From Tolumonas sp. (GTDB lineage Bacteria; Pseudomonadota; Gammaproteobacteria; Enterobacterales; Aeromonadaceae): 44,540 nucleotides of DNA. The position numbers and the translations under genes were made by a program. The stretch's first letter is position 1; each line of letters opens with the position of its first letter. The notes under the pieces are model-generated. The model was not told the DNA's origin, did no database searches, and was given only the letters and a program-made list of their open reading frames with translations. Positions 9,741 through 18,396 of the stretch are shown one piece after another. Location of the stretch: the NCBI GenBank assembly GCA_003251455.1, contig QKFI01000432.1:1-44540 (forward strand). Reading direction: 5' to 3'.

Positions 9741-11138
9741 CTATTTTATCTGATGATAGAACTGATCGACGCAGCGATAGGCTAAATCGACGAATTCATC
9801 AACCTGTTTTCTCGTCATGATCAACGGCGGCGCTGAAATCATGCTGTCGTGTGTTGCTCGCATGATGAGATTGTTGTTAAAGCAGACATCCCGGCACTGC
9901 AGTGCCAGCGCATCGCCATTTTCAAATCGGGTTCGACTGGCTTTGTCTTTCACCAGTGTAATCGCAAAGAAATAACCCAGAGAACGGACATCATCCACTA
10001 ATGGATGGTCATCAAATGCATCATGCCAACGCTGGTGGGCATACGGCATGACCTCGTTTTTCATGCGAGGAATGATGTTTTCCCGTTGCAGGATCCGAAT
10101 GTTCTCTGCAGCCACGGCACATGCGACGGGGTGTCCCGAATAGGTAAAGCCGTGGTTGAAATCACCATTGTCTTTAATGACATCAGCGATACTGTCATGT
10201 ACCAGCACACCACCAATTGGCATGTAACCGGAAGAAAGACCTTTCGCGATGGTCATCAGATGCGGTTTGATGCCGTAATAATCAGAACCAAACCATTCGC
10301 CGGTACGACCAAAACCACAGATGACCTCATCTGCGACCAGCAGAATGCCATAGTGACCACAAATACGCTGAATTTCAGGCCAGTAGGTCGATGGCGGAAT
10401 GATGATCCCACCTGCGCCCTGGATCGGTTCACCGATAAAGGCTGCGACATTTTCCACGCCGATCTCAAGGATCTTCTTCTCCAGTTCCCGCGCAGCTTTG
10501 ATGCCATATTCTTCAGGTGATAAATCACCACCATTGGCATACCAGTAAGGTTGTTCGATATGTGCAATGCCTGGGATCGGCAGATCACCTTGTTCATGCA
10601 TGTAATCCATACCACCTAAGCTGGCACCGCCGATGGTAGAACCGTGATAGGCGTTATCACGCGCAATAATGACTTTTTTCTGCGGTTGACCGAGGCAAGA
10701 CCAATAATGGCGAACCATCCGGATCACGGTGTCATTTCCTTCCGAACCTGAGTTCGTATAGAAAATATGATTAAAACCGGCCGGTGCAACTTTGGTGACC
10801 AGTTCCGAAAGCTCGGCTACCGGAGGATGCGTCGTTTTAAAGAAAGTGTTGTAGAACGCAAGATCCTGAATTTGTTTATAAGCGGCATCGGCCAGTTCTT
10901 TACGACCATAACCAACGTTGACACACCAGAGTCCGGACATCCCGTCCAGAATTTTATTGCCTTCAGAATCGTAGAGATAAATACCTTCGCCTTTGGTGAT
11001 GACTCGACTACCTTCCGCATTCAGGGATGCAGCATCTGAAAATGGGTGAAGGTGATGTGCTGCGTCGAGTTCCTGCCAGCGTTGGGTTTCCGGGTTACCT
11101 GTCCGTGGAGTGGTGCTGTAAATCAGTGGATTGTTCAT
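9741..11138 (-). CDS. spuC: Class III aminotransferase, SpuC-like putrescine/polyamine-pyruvate aminotransferase
   Basis: 465 aa; GLWCVNVGYGRKELADAA, NSGSEGNDTVIRMVRHYW, YHGSTIGGASLGGM, ADEVICGFGRTGEWFGS, TIAKGLSSGYMPIGGV (PLP lysine); located in a spuAB-like cluster. Confidence 0.85.
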   Translation of the reverse strand: MNNPLIYSTTPRTGNPETQRWQELDAAHHLHPFSDAASLNAEGSRVITKGEGIYLYDSEGNKILDGMSGLWCVNVGYGRKELADAAYKQIQDLAFYNTFFKTTHPPVAELSELVTKVAPAGFNHIFYTNSGSEGNDTVIRMVRHYWSCLGQPQKKVIIARDNAYHGSTIGGASLGGMDYMHEQGDLPIPGIAHIEQPYWYANGGDLSPEEYGIKAARELEKKILEIGVENVAAFIGEPIQGAGGIIIPPSTYWPEIQRICGHYGILLVADEVICGFGRTGEWFGSDYYGIKPHLMTIAKGLSSGYMPIGGVLVHDSIADVIKDNGDFNHGFTYSGHPVACAVAAENIRILQRENIIPRMKNEVMPYAHQRWHDAFDDHPLVDDVRSLGYFFAITLVKDKASRTRFENGDALALQCRDVCFNNNLIMRATHDSMISAPPLIMTRKQVDEFVDLAYRCVDQFYHQIK

Positions 11139-11175
11139 AGTTTGTACTCCGATTTTTCCACATTCGTATGGTCAG

Positions 11176-11271
11176 AACGGGTTATCCGAAAAAGCGACTC
11201 GCAAAAGCACATCCTTGTTGGCTCAATGATGGCATCCATGCCATCAAGGTCGCTTATTCGGTTAATCCGTT
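11176..11271. other. Large imperfect inverted repeat with nested palindrome in the spuB-spuC intergenic region
   Basis: Arms 11176-11198 (AACGGGTTATCCGAAAAAGCGAC) and 11249-11271 (GTCGCTTATTCGGTTAATCCGTT), 20/23 complementary; inner perfect TGATGGCATccATGCCATCA (11227-11246). Confidence 0.75.
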
Positions 11272-11309
11272 CCTTCCTGCTGGAAAGGTGATAACTCCTT
11301 TCGTCGGGC

Positions 11310-12638
11310 TTATACATGCAGCAATAAATGCTTCCGTTCCCATGGGCTGATAACCCGTTTGTATTCAACGTATTCCGCTTCTTTGACGGCACAGAATGCA
11401 TCAACAAATGTCTTACCTAAGATTTCCTGCAAGTCTTCGCATCGGCGCAGGTTTGCGACCGCTTCGTCCAAATCATGCGGGAAGATGCTTGGTTGGTTAT
11501 AAGCGTCGGTTGTGAGCGGATCGCTTGGCTGGATCTGCTTTTTGATCCCCAGTAATGCGCTGGCCAGCGTTGCGGCTAATGCCAGATATGGATTGCTGTC
11601 GACGCCTGGCAGACGGTTTTCAATACGACGTGCAATCGGGTTGGAGTGTGGTACCCGGATCCCGCAGGAGCGGTTGTCATATCCCCACTGCACGTTGATT
11701 GGCGCAGCCCAGTAACGGGACAAGCGGCGATAACTATTCACGAATGGCGCAAACAAGGCGAGAGCTTGCGGCAGGTAAGTCTGCATGCCGCCGATCGCAT
11801 GATAGAAATGTTCACTGGCGCGTCCGTCTTCCATTGAGAAAACATTCTGACCAGTTGCTTTGTTTTTGATGCTCATGTGGATGTGCATGGCCGAACCGGG
11901 TTCATTTTCCATCGGTTTTGCCATGAACGTCGCGTACATGTTCCGGCGAATCGCTGCTTCACGGACGGTTCGTTTAAATAAGAACACCTGATCTGCGAGT
12001 TCCAGCGGTGTGCCATGCAGGAAGTTAATTTCCATCTGGCAGGCGCCAATCTCGTGGATCAAGGTGTCGATTTGCAGATTCTGGACGTCGCAGTAGTCGT
12101 AGACATCTTCAAACAGGTCATCGTATTCGTTTACGGCATCAATTGAGTATGCTTTGCGACCCGTTTCCGGACGGCCAGTACGACCGACGGGTGGACGGAG
12201 TGGAATATCCGGATCTCTATTGACTTCAATCAGATAGAATTCCATTTCTGGGGCAACAATCGGTTCCCATCCCAGTTCTTCATACATCGCCAGTACTTTT
12301 TTTAGTACGTAGCGAGGCGCAATTTCGACTGGAGATCCATCAAAGTGATAACAATCATGGATCAGTTGCGCGACGGGATCTTTGGCCCATGGCACCAAGC
12401 GTAACGTGCTTGGATCTGGCAACAGGATCATGTCCGGATCTGTGGTTGGAATAATGTTTTCGGCATATTCGCCGGTCACAGTTTGCGCCAGCACGACCTG
12501 AGGCAGACGCATGCCTTCATCTTCACTGAATTTTTCTTTCGGAATAATTTTGCCGCGTGCAATACCTGTGAAATCAGGCGTAATACACTCAACTTCGGTG
12601 ATTCGGTGTTCCCGCATCCATTCACTGATAATGCTCAT
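11310..12638 (-). CDS. spuB: Glutamine synthetase family gamma-glutamylpolyamine synthetase (SpuB/PuuA-like)
   Basis: 442 aa; APEMEFYLIEVNRDPDIPL, GSAMHIHMSI, NVQWGYDNRSCGIRVP, RRIENRLPGVDSNPYLALAATLA. Confidence 0.9.
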   Translation of the reverse strand: MSIISEWMREHRITEVECITPDFTGIARGKIIPKEKFSEDEGMRLPQVVLAQTVTGEYAENIIPTTDPDMILLPDPSTLRLVPWAKDPVAQLIHDCYHFDGSPVEIAPRYVLKKVLAMYEELGWEPIVAPEMEFYLIEVNRDPDIPLRPPVGRTGRPETGRKAYSIDAVNEYDDLFEDVYDYCDVQNLQIDTLIHEIGACQMEINFLHGTPLELADQVFLFKRTVREAAIRRNMYATFMAKPMENEPGSAMHIHMSIKNKATGQNVFSMEDGRASEHFYHAIGGMQTYLPQALALFAPFVNSYRRLSRYWAAPINVQWGYDNRSCGIRVPHSNPIARRIENRLPGVDSNPYLALAATLASALLGIKKQIQPSDPLTTDAYNQPSIFPHDLDEAVANLRRCEDLQEILGKTFVDAFCAVKEAEYVEYKRVISPWERKHLLLHV

Positions 12639-13405
12639 TTCAACACTCCTTGTATATTTCGTTCCTGATAGCGTTGGCGGCAGGCATGACCGAAGGCATT
12701 GAAGATGGCAATAGAAAGCGGATTCTCATGTAAACGCCATTCTGGGTGCCATTGCACCGCCAGAGAAAATGCCGGACTGTTCGTAATACTGAATGCTTCG
12801 ACGAGTCCATCCGGCGCATAAGCTTCTGGAGTCAGATTTGGGGCGAGCTCACGAATGCCCTGATGATGTAGTGAGTTCACCTGTGCTTCCGTTTGGCTGA
12901 CCAGGTTGGACAGAAGTCCGTTTTCAGCAAAACGAACAGGATGTGCAATCCGGCTGTAACGACTATCGGTGGTTTCCCCTTTTTCTCGGTGATCCAGCAT
13001 GGATTGTTGTTCGTGTACTTTTTGCCAGAGTGAGCCACCGAAAGCGACATTCATTTCCTGAAAGCCCCGGCAGATCCCTAATATCGGTACGCCAGCTTCA
13101 ATTGCTGCACGAATGAGAGGAAGGCTCGTTGCGTCACGTGCCGCGTCATTAAAATCACCCTCCAGCGGATCAGAGCCGTAATGATGCGGTTCAATATTGG
13201 ATGGGCTCCCTGTGAATAACAAACCATCCAGCGAATTCAGTAGTTGCTGGATCGGTAATTGATCTTCCAGTGCAGGGATGAGCAGTGGAAAAGCGTTCAC
13301 ACCAGACCGTACGGCTTCGACGTACTGATCGCCTGCGAGATGAAAATAACGTTCATCATTGATCTGCCAGTGACAGCAGATTACTCCAACCATTGGTAAA
13401 GCCAT
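12635..13405 (-). CDS. puuD: Class I glutamine amidotransferase-like gamma-glutamyl-GABA hydrolase (SpuA/PuuD-like)
   Basis: 256 aa; GVPILGICRGFQEMNVAFGGSL (nucleophile Cys), SLHHQGIRELA, VQWHPEWR; 4-bp ATGA overlap with the downstream spuB-like CDS. Confidence 0.9.
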   Translation of the reverse strand: MALPMVGVICCHWQINDERYFHLAGDQYVEAVRSGVNAFPLLIPALEDQLPIQQLLNSLDGLLFTGSPSNIEPHHYGSDPLEGDFNDAARDATSLPLIRAAIEAGVPILGICRGFQEMNVAFGGSLWQKVHEQQSMLDHREKGETTDSRYSRIAHPVRFAENGLLSNLVSQTEAQVNSLHHQGIRELAPNLTPEAYAPDGLVEAFSITNSPAFSLAVQWHPEWRLHENPLSIAIFNAFGHACRQRYQERNIQGVLK

Positions 13406-13831
13406 TTTGTGTCTATTTCAGTTTTAACAACCAAAAGCCTCGAATCGAATAAAAAACAAATAGTTCAGAAATAAAATTAAGCTATGACGATGACAGATCG
13501 ATAACAGCCTAGGCTGCAGGTGCAGGAATAAGACGCTGGCGGAAAGGTGCTGGTAGGCAATAAGCGGGTAAAGACTTAGTTACAGTAAGAGATGTCGACG
13601 TTGAGTTTGGACATCGGAAGAAAGTGATATTCGTTCGCATAAAAGCCTCCTCAGAATACGAGCTGGGTTGCTCGTTTCGTCATAGGTATTCAGCAAGAAG
13701 AGTGCCAGATAAAAATGAATCAATTCGGCTGAAAATGCGCTGTTACTAAGCAAAAATGCACCAAAATGAAGCTTTAGTGTCTGTTTTTTGCTCAGTTAAG
13801 AGAAAAGATCCTTGAGTCTACGAACGGAACA

Positions 13832-13848
13832 CTGGCCTAAAAACTGCT
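13832..13848 (+). promoter_or_regulatory. Predicted sigma-54 -24/-12 promoter of the aldehyde dehydrogenase
   Basis: CTGGCCTAAAAACTGCT: GG-N10-GC with CTGGC and TGCT ends conserved, 33 bp upstream of ATG 13881. Confidence 0.55.
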
Positions 13849-13880
13849 TATTCAATATCAGGCTATACGGGAGTATTCAT

Positions 13881-15356
13881 ATGCAGACAGTTCAATCATG
13901 GCCAGCATTGGCTGAAACCCTCACCATTGAAACGCGTGCATTTATTGATGGTCACTATTGTGAGGCCAAGGAAAAACGAACCATCCCAGTGGTTAATCCG
14001 GCCAATCGAAAGTTATTAGCTGAAGTAAGTGCTTGTGATCTTTCTGATGTGAATACCGCAGTGACGATTGCGCGAGAGCGTTTTGAACAGGACGTCTGGT
14101 CTGGTTTGACTGCACGGCAGCGGAAAGAGATTTTATTGCACTGGGCTGCATTGATTCGAACAAACGCAAATGAGCTGGCATTGCTGGAAACACTGAATAC
14201 CGGCAAGCCGATCCGTTTTTCAAAAGCAATTGATATTAGTAATACCGCTTACTGTATCCAGTGGTTCGCAGAGGCGATTGATAAAGTAGCAGGGGAAGTA
14301 CCGGACATCGCGCCGGAGTTGCATGCGGTGATCCGTCATGAGCCGGTGGGGGTGGTTGCTGCTGTTGTGCCGTGGAACTTTCCGTTGATGATGGCGAGTT
14401 GGAAATTTGCGCCAGCATTGGCTGCAGGGAATTCCGTCATCTTAAAACCTTCAGAAAAATCGCCCCTCACTGCAATTCGTATCGCGGCATTGGCGAAAGA
14501 AGCCGGATTGCCTGATGGCGTTTTCCAGGTGTTACCTGGAGATGGGGCGGTCGGGAAAGCGCTCGCGCAACATTTTGAAGTCGATTGCATTACTTTTACG
14601 GGTTCCACAGCAGTTGGACGCCAAATTGCCTGTGATGCGGCAGCCTCCAATTTAAAGCGGGTATGGCTCGAGTTGGGCGGGAAATCTGCCAATATCGTGA
14701 TGGCTAATGCGGATCTGGCAGCAGCAGCTGAAGGCGTTGCGGCTGGGATCTTTTTTAATCAGGGTGAGATGTGCTCGGCTGGTTCACGGGTTTTAGTACA
14801 ACGCAGCGTTTATCCGCAATTTATTGAGTTATTGAAGAAAGTGACGGCCGCATGGCAACCAGCTGATCCGTTGGATCCAGAAACCTTGATGGGTGCGATT
14901 ATCGATCAAGTGCAATTTGACAAAGTCATGAATTACATTGAAATCGGTAAACAAGAAGCACAACTTGTTTGTGGTGGTGATGCTGTCATGCAGGAACAAG
15001 GCTGGTTCATTACGCCGACGGTTTTCCTCAGTGAAGCTGATACGACGATTGCTCAGGAGGAAATCTTTGGTCCTGTCTGTACTGTGATTCTGTTTGATGA
15101 AGAAGCCGACGCTATCGAAATTGCCAACAGCTCTGTCTATGGCTTAGGCGCAGGGGTTTGGACTGAAGATATGCGGGTTGCACATCGGATGTCGAAAGAA
15201 TTGCGGGCGGGATCGGTTTGGGTGAATTGTTATGAGGAAAGTGGGGACCAGAATCTGCCATTTGGCGGCTATAAACAGTCTGGGAACGGACGGGATAAAT
15301 CACTCCATTCGCTGGAAAAATACATGGAAATTAAAACAATTCTGACCAAGCTTTAG
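13881..15356 (+). CDS. puuC: NAD(P)-dependent aldehyde dehydrogenase, PuuC-like (gamma-glutamyl-gamma-aminobutyraldehyde dehydrogenase)
   Basis: ATG 13881 preceded by GGGAG; PWNFPLMMASWKFAPALAAGNSVILKPSEKSPLTAIR, ELGGKSANIV, FFNQGEMCSAGSRV, FGGYKQSGNGRDKSLHSLEKYMEIKTI. Confidence 0.88.
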   Translation: MQTVQSWPALAETLTIETRAFIDGHYCEAKEKRTIPVVNPANRKLLAEVSACDLSDVNTAVTIARERFEQDVWSGLTARQRKEILLHWAALIRTNANELALLETLNTGKPIRFSKAIDISNTAYCIQWFAEAIDKVAGEVPDIAPELHAVIRHEPVGVVAAVVPWNFPLMMASWKFAPALAAGNSVILKPSEKSPLTAIRIAALAKEAGLPDGVFQVLPGDGAVGKALAQHFEVDCITFTGSTAVGRQIACDAAASNLKRVWLELGGKSANIVMANADLAAAAEGVAAGIFFNQGEMCSAGSRVLVQRSVYPQFIELLKKVTAAWQPADPLDPETLMGAIIDQVQFDKVMNYIEIGKQEAQLVCGGDAVMQEQGWFITPTVFLSEADTTIAQEEIFGPVCTVILFDEEADAIEIANSSVYGLGAGVWTEDMRVAHRMSKELRAGSVWVNCYEESGDQNLPFGGYKQSGNGRDKSLHSLEKYMEIKTILTKL

Positions 15357-15373
15357 TCATTATTGAAAAGGAA

Positions 15374-15401
15374 AAGAGGATTGCCATCTGGCAATCCTCT
15401 T
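15374..15401. terminator. Intrinsic terminator between the convergent aldehyde dehydrogenase and sstT
   Basis: AAGAGGATTGCCatctGGCAATCCTCTT, perfect 12-bp stem; T-rich tract on the minus strand. Confidence 0.88.
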
Positions 15402-15408
15402 GAAAAGA

Positions 15409-16671
15409 TTAGGCGAGTTCTTCTGCTTCCTGCACATATTTTTCATGCAGAGAGCGATCTTCAGCCATACAAGCAGCAGCAGTAAACAGAACGTCTGTTG
15501 AGCTGTTCAGCGCAGTTTCTGCAGAATCTTGCAGTACACTGATAACGAAACCAACCGCAACAACCTGCATTGCGATGTCGTTACTGATACCAAATAAGCT
15601 GCAAGCTAATGGGATCAGCAGCAGCGAACCACCGGCAACACCCGATGCACCACAAGCACTGACACTTGCCAGCACACTCAGCAGAATTGCAGTTGGCACA
15701 TCCACCGCAATCCCTAAGGTATGCACTGCAGCCAGCGCCAGAACAGTAATGGTGATTGCAGCACCTGCCATGTTAATGGTCGCACCCAGTGGGATAGACA
15801 CGGCGTAGGTTTCTTCTGGTTCTGGTAGACGCAGTTTTTCACACAAATTCATGTTCACTGGGATGTTTGCTGCTGAACTACGCGTGAAGAATGCTGTTAC
15901 GCCACTTTCTTTCAGGCACATGAACACCAGTGGGTATGGGTTGCGTTTGATTTTGATGAATACAATCAGGGGGTTTACGACTAATGCCACAAACAGCATG
16001 CAACCTACCAACACCATCAGTAACTGTGCATATTCGATCAACGCAGAGAAGCCGGTTTCAGCAAATGTTGATGCAACCAGACCCAGAATCCCCAGTGGCG
16101 CGCAACGGATGACCGCTTTCACCACACCTGATACAGCATGAGACAGGTCGTTGATTAAGGCTTTTGTGGTGTCTTTTGCATGCTGCAGTGAGATACCTAA
16201 TACAACCGCCCAAGCCAGAATACCGATATAGTTCCCTTCTAACAGTGCTTTCACCGGGTTTGACACAATGTTGAACAGCAGTGTGTTCAGTACTTCAGTG
16301 ATCCCACTTGGCGGTGTCACTTCATTGGCTTGTGTGACCAGATGTAAGGTGGATGGGAAGATAAAGCTGACAGCAACAGCAAGAATAGCTGAGCAGAACG
16401 TACCGATCAGATAGAGAACTAATAAAGGTTTGATACTGGTTTTGTTTCCTTTCTTATGACTTGCGATCGCGTTGGTCACCAGAATAAATACCAGCACCGG
16501 TGCTACAGCTTTTAAAGCACCGACAAATAACGTACCCAGTAAACCAGCTGATTTGGCGGTTTCTGGAGTAATTGTCGCTAAGGCAATACCGACGATCATG
16601 CCAATGATAATCTGGGTTATCAGGCTCGTGTTATTGATTAGTCGAACAAATAAGGATGGGGATTGGCTCAT
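15409..16671 (-). CDS. sstT: Serine/threonine:Na+ symporter SstT
   Basis: DAACS family; [90 protein letters not shown]. Confidence 0.95.
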   Translation of the reverse strand: MSQSPSLFVRLINNTSLITQIIIGMIVGIALATITPETAKSAGLLGTLFVGALKAVAPVLVFILVTNAIASHKKGNKTSIKPLLVLYLIGTFCSAILAVAVSFIFPSTLHLVTQANEVTPPSGITEVLNTLLFNIVSNPVKALLEGNYIGILAWAVVLGISLQHAKDTTKALINDLSHAVSGVVKAVIRCAPLGILGLVASTFAETGFSALIEYAQLLMVLVGCMLFVALVVNPLIVFIKIKRNPYPLVFMCLKESGVTAFFTRSSAANIPVNMNLCEKLRLPEPEETYAVSIPLGATINMAGAAITITVLALAAVHTLGIAVDVPTAILLSVLASVSACGASGVAGGSLLLIPLACSLFGISNDIAMQVVAVGFVISVLQDSAETALNSSTDVLFTAAACMAEDRSLHEKYVQEAEELA

Positions 16672-16747
16672 ATGGGTTCCCTGACACGGTAGTGCGTTAA
16701 ACAAAACTCCTGTAACCGGGGCAGAAATATGCGCTGCTTTTAAACAT

Positions 16748-16773
16748 AGAAACAGGTCGTTTTAACTGTTTCT
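16748..16773. repeat. Perfect 8-bp inverted repeat upstream of sstT
   Basis: AGAAACAG-gtcgttttaa-CTGTTTCT. Confidence 0.6.
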
Positions 16774-16912
16774 GATGTTATATCGACAGGATATTGCTAC
16801 ATCTACGCCGGATGGTGCAGAAATATCCCATTCATTGAGCAAATTTGCTACTAAAAAACACTAAAAATGGTGATTTTGTGCAAAAATCGGGTTCATTTGT
16901 AGTGCAAAATAG

Positions 16913-17182
16913 TTATTTCAGATACGAACGTAGCACTTTCACTAACTCTTCTGTTGCGTTTGGCTCTTCTTCTTCTTCGAGTGGTTGCATGTGTTCTCGG
17001 ATGTGACCTTCGATGACAGTTGCCATGAGACCATTGATGGCGCCCCTGATTGCAGTGATTTGTTGCAGGATAGGGTAGCAGCCAGTTTCTTCATTCAAGG
17101 CTCGTTCAAGCGCGTCTACCTGACCTTTCAGTCGTTTTACCCGATTGAGTAAGGCCTTTTTATGGATCAATGTATGGCTCAT
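16913..17182 (-). CDS. CsoR/RcnR/FrmR-family metal-sensing repressor (RcnR/DmeR-like)
   Basis: MSHTLIHKKALLNRVKRLKGQVDALERAL...CYPILQQITAIRGAINGLMATVIEGHIREHM; divergent from a CDF exporter. Confidence 0.92.
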   Translation of the reverse strand: MSHTLIHKKALLNRVKRLKGQVDALERALNEETGCYPILQQITAIRGAINGLMATVIEGHIREHMQPLEEEEEPNATEELVKVLRSYLK

Positions 17183-17198
17183 GAAATGTCCTTGATTA

Positions 17199-17213
17199 TA
17201 CTGGGGGGGAGTA
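17199..17213. promoter_or_regulatory. RcnR-class operator
   Basis: TACTGGGGGGGAGTA, an exact match to TACT-G6-N-AGTA, located between divergent repressor and exporter genes. Confidence 0.88.
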
Positions 17214-17272
17214 TATTATTAATAATAGCTCTCAATTTCATTTAAGACAGTATTATAAGTCCGGAGTCAGTT

Positions 17273-18334
17273 ATGTCACATGTTCCAGAAGTTATGCAAT
17301 GTGGGCAGTCTGCCGCGTTTCAACGCCCTCATCAAGGTGCAGAGCAGCGTATCCGCTGGGTTGTCATTCTTACCTTGATCATGATGGTGATAGAAATTAC
17401 AGCCGGATGGGCATTTCATTCGATGGCATTGCTGGCCGATGGCTGGCACATGAGTACCCATGCACTCGCATTAGGTATCTCGCTGGTGGCGTATTCTCTG
17501 TCTCGTCGTTGGGCGGGTGATCATCGATTGGCGTTTGGCACTTGGAAAATTGAAGTCTTAGGCGCCTATACCAGTGCTCTGATCCTGGCTGCGATAGCCT
17601 TCTCGATGATGGCGGAATCGGTGCAACGATTGATGCATCCGGGAGAAATCAATTATATCGAATCGATGATGGTCGCAGCATTAGGATTGGCGGTGAACTT
17701 ATTCAGTGCCTGGTTACTGGGGGATCAACATCATCATGGACTTGGACATCACCACCATCATGATACTGATGACCATGACCATGACCATGACCATGACCAT
17801 GACCATGACCATGACCATGACCATGACCATGACCATGACCATGACCATGACCATGACCATGACCATGACCATGACCATGACCATGACCATGACCATGACC
17901 ATGACCACGCGCATCACCACGGACATGATCTGAATAAAAAAGCGGCTTATATCCATGTGCTGACAGATGCTGCGACATCTGTACTGGCGATTGTTGCGCT
18001 ATCAGGTGGTTTACTCTGGGGCGCAGCCTGGCTTGATCCGTTGATGGGGATTGTTGGTGCTGTCGTGATCTTGGTCTGGGCATGGGGACTACTCAAAGAA
18101 AGTAGTTTAATTCTGATTGATGCTAATAATCAGACCAGCGTACGTCAGGAAATTATCTCTCAAGTAGCCGAATACCAGATGACGATGCAGGATCTCCATG
18201 TCTGGCAAATTGGCGAACAGCGTTATGCAGCGATTATTGGTGTGACTGAAACCAGTCAGGAGGATGTCTCGGCATTACGTGGTTCATTATCCCAAGTGGC
18301 AAAATTAGCGCATATCACGATCGAACACGCCTGA
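17273..18334 (+). CDS. dmeF: Cation diffusion facilitator (DmeF-like Co/Ni/Zn exporter) with long (Asp-His)n cytoplasmic loop
   Basis: MALLADGWHMSTHALALGISLVAY (CDF TMS2 motif), HVLTDAATSVLAIVAL (TMS5), (DH)n loop, divergent RcnR-like regulator. Confidence 0.88.
   Translation: MSHVPEVMQCGQSAAFQRPHQGAEQRIRWVVILTLIMMVIEITAGWAFHSMALLADGWHMSTHALALGISLVAYSLSRRWAGDHRLAFGTWKIEVLGAYTSALILAAIAFSMMAESVQRLMHPGEINYIESMMVAALGLAVNLFSAWLLGDQHHHGLGHHHHHDTDDHDHDHDHDHDHDHDHDHDHDHDHDHDHDHDHDHDHDHDHDHDHDHAHHHGHDLNKKAAYIHVLTDAATSVLAIVALSGGLLWGAAWLDPLMGIVGAVVILVWAWGLLKESSLILIDANNQTSVRQEIISQVAEYQMTMQDLHVWQIGEQRYAAIIGVTETSQEDVSALRGSLSQVAKLAHITIEHA
17771..17902 (+). repeat. Perfect GACCAT hexanucleotide microsatellite, 22 units, inside the CDF CDS
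   Basis: (GACCAT)22 in frame as (Asp-His)22, followed by GACCAC. Confidence 0.97.
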
Positions 18335-18353
18335 ACAGGTAAATATATTTTAA

Positions 18354-18393
18354 TGAGAGCTGGTGGGACATCTTGTTTGTCCCAAAGCTCTCA
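18354..18393. promoter_or_regulatory. Strong two-stage hairpin between dmeF and mprF
   Basis: TGAGAGCT-gg-TGGGACA-tcttgtt-TGTCCCA-a-AGCTCTCA; no clear T-tract follows. Confidence 0.75.
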
Positions 18394-18396
18394 GCG

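Noticed and set aside
11135-11407. ORF 11135..11407 (-) and small plus ORFs in the spuB-spuC spacer as genes
   Set aside because: They run across the inverted repeat and the spuB 3' end, with no RBS or recognisable protein.
13505-13516. 12-bp perfect palindrome CAGCCTAGGCTG in the spuA/puuC divergent region
   Set aside because: Single short palindrome with no match to a regulator site I know; insufficient to call an operator.
13636-13649. GC-N10-CC (minus-strand GG-N10-GC) as a sigma-54 promoter for the spuA operon
   Set aside because: Only the GG and GC dinucleotides match; the flanking consensus bases do not. A nearer candidate at about 13749-13766 has 9-bp rather than 10-bp spacing.
17771-17902. 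Tandem repeat considered as a CRISPR-like or satellite array
   Set aside because: Repeat unit is 6 bp with no spacers and lies in frame within the CDF loop.
17703-18083. Antisense ORF encoding HGHGHG... and overlapping MTMT/VMVM ORFs (17706..17933, 17714..17956)
   Set aside because: These are alternative-frame readings of the GACCAT microsatellite; a hexamer repeat keeps all frames open. No RBS or known domains.
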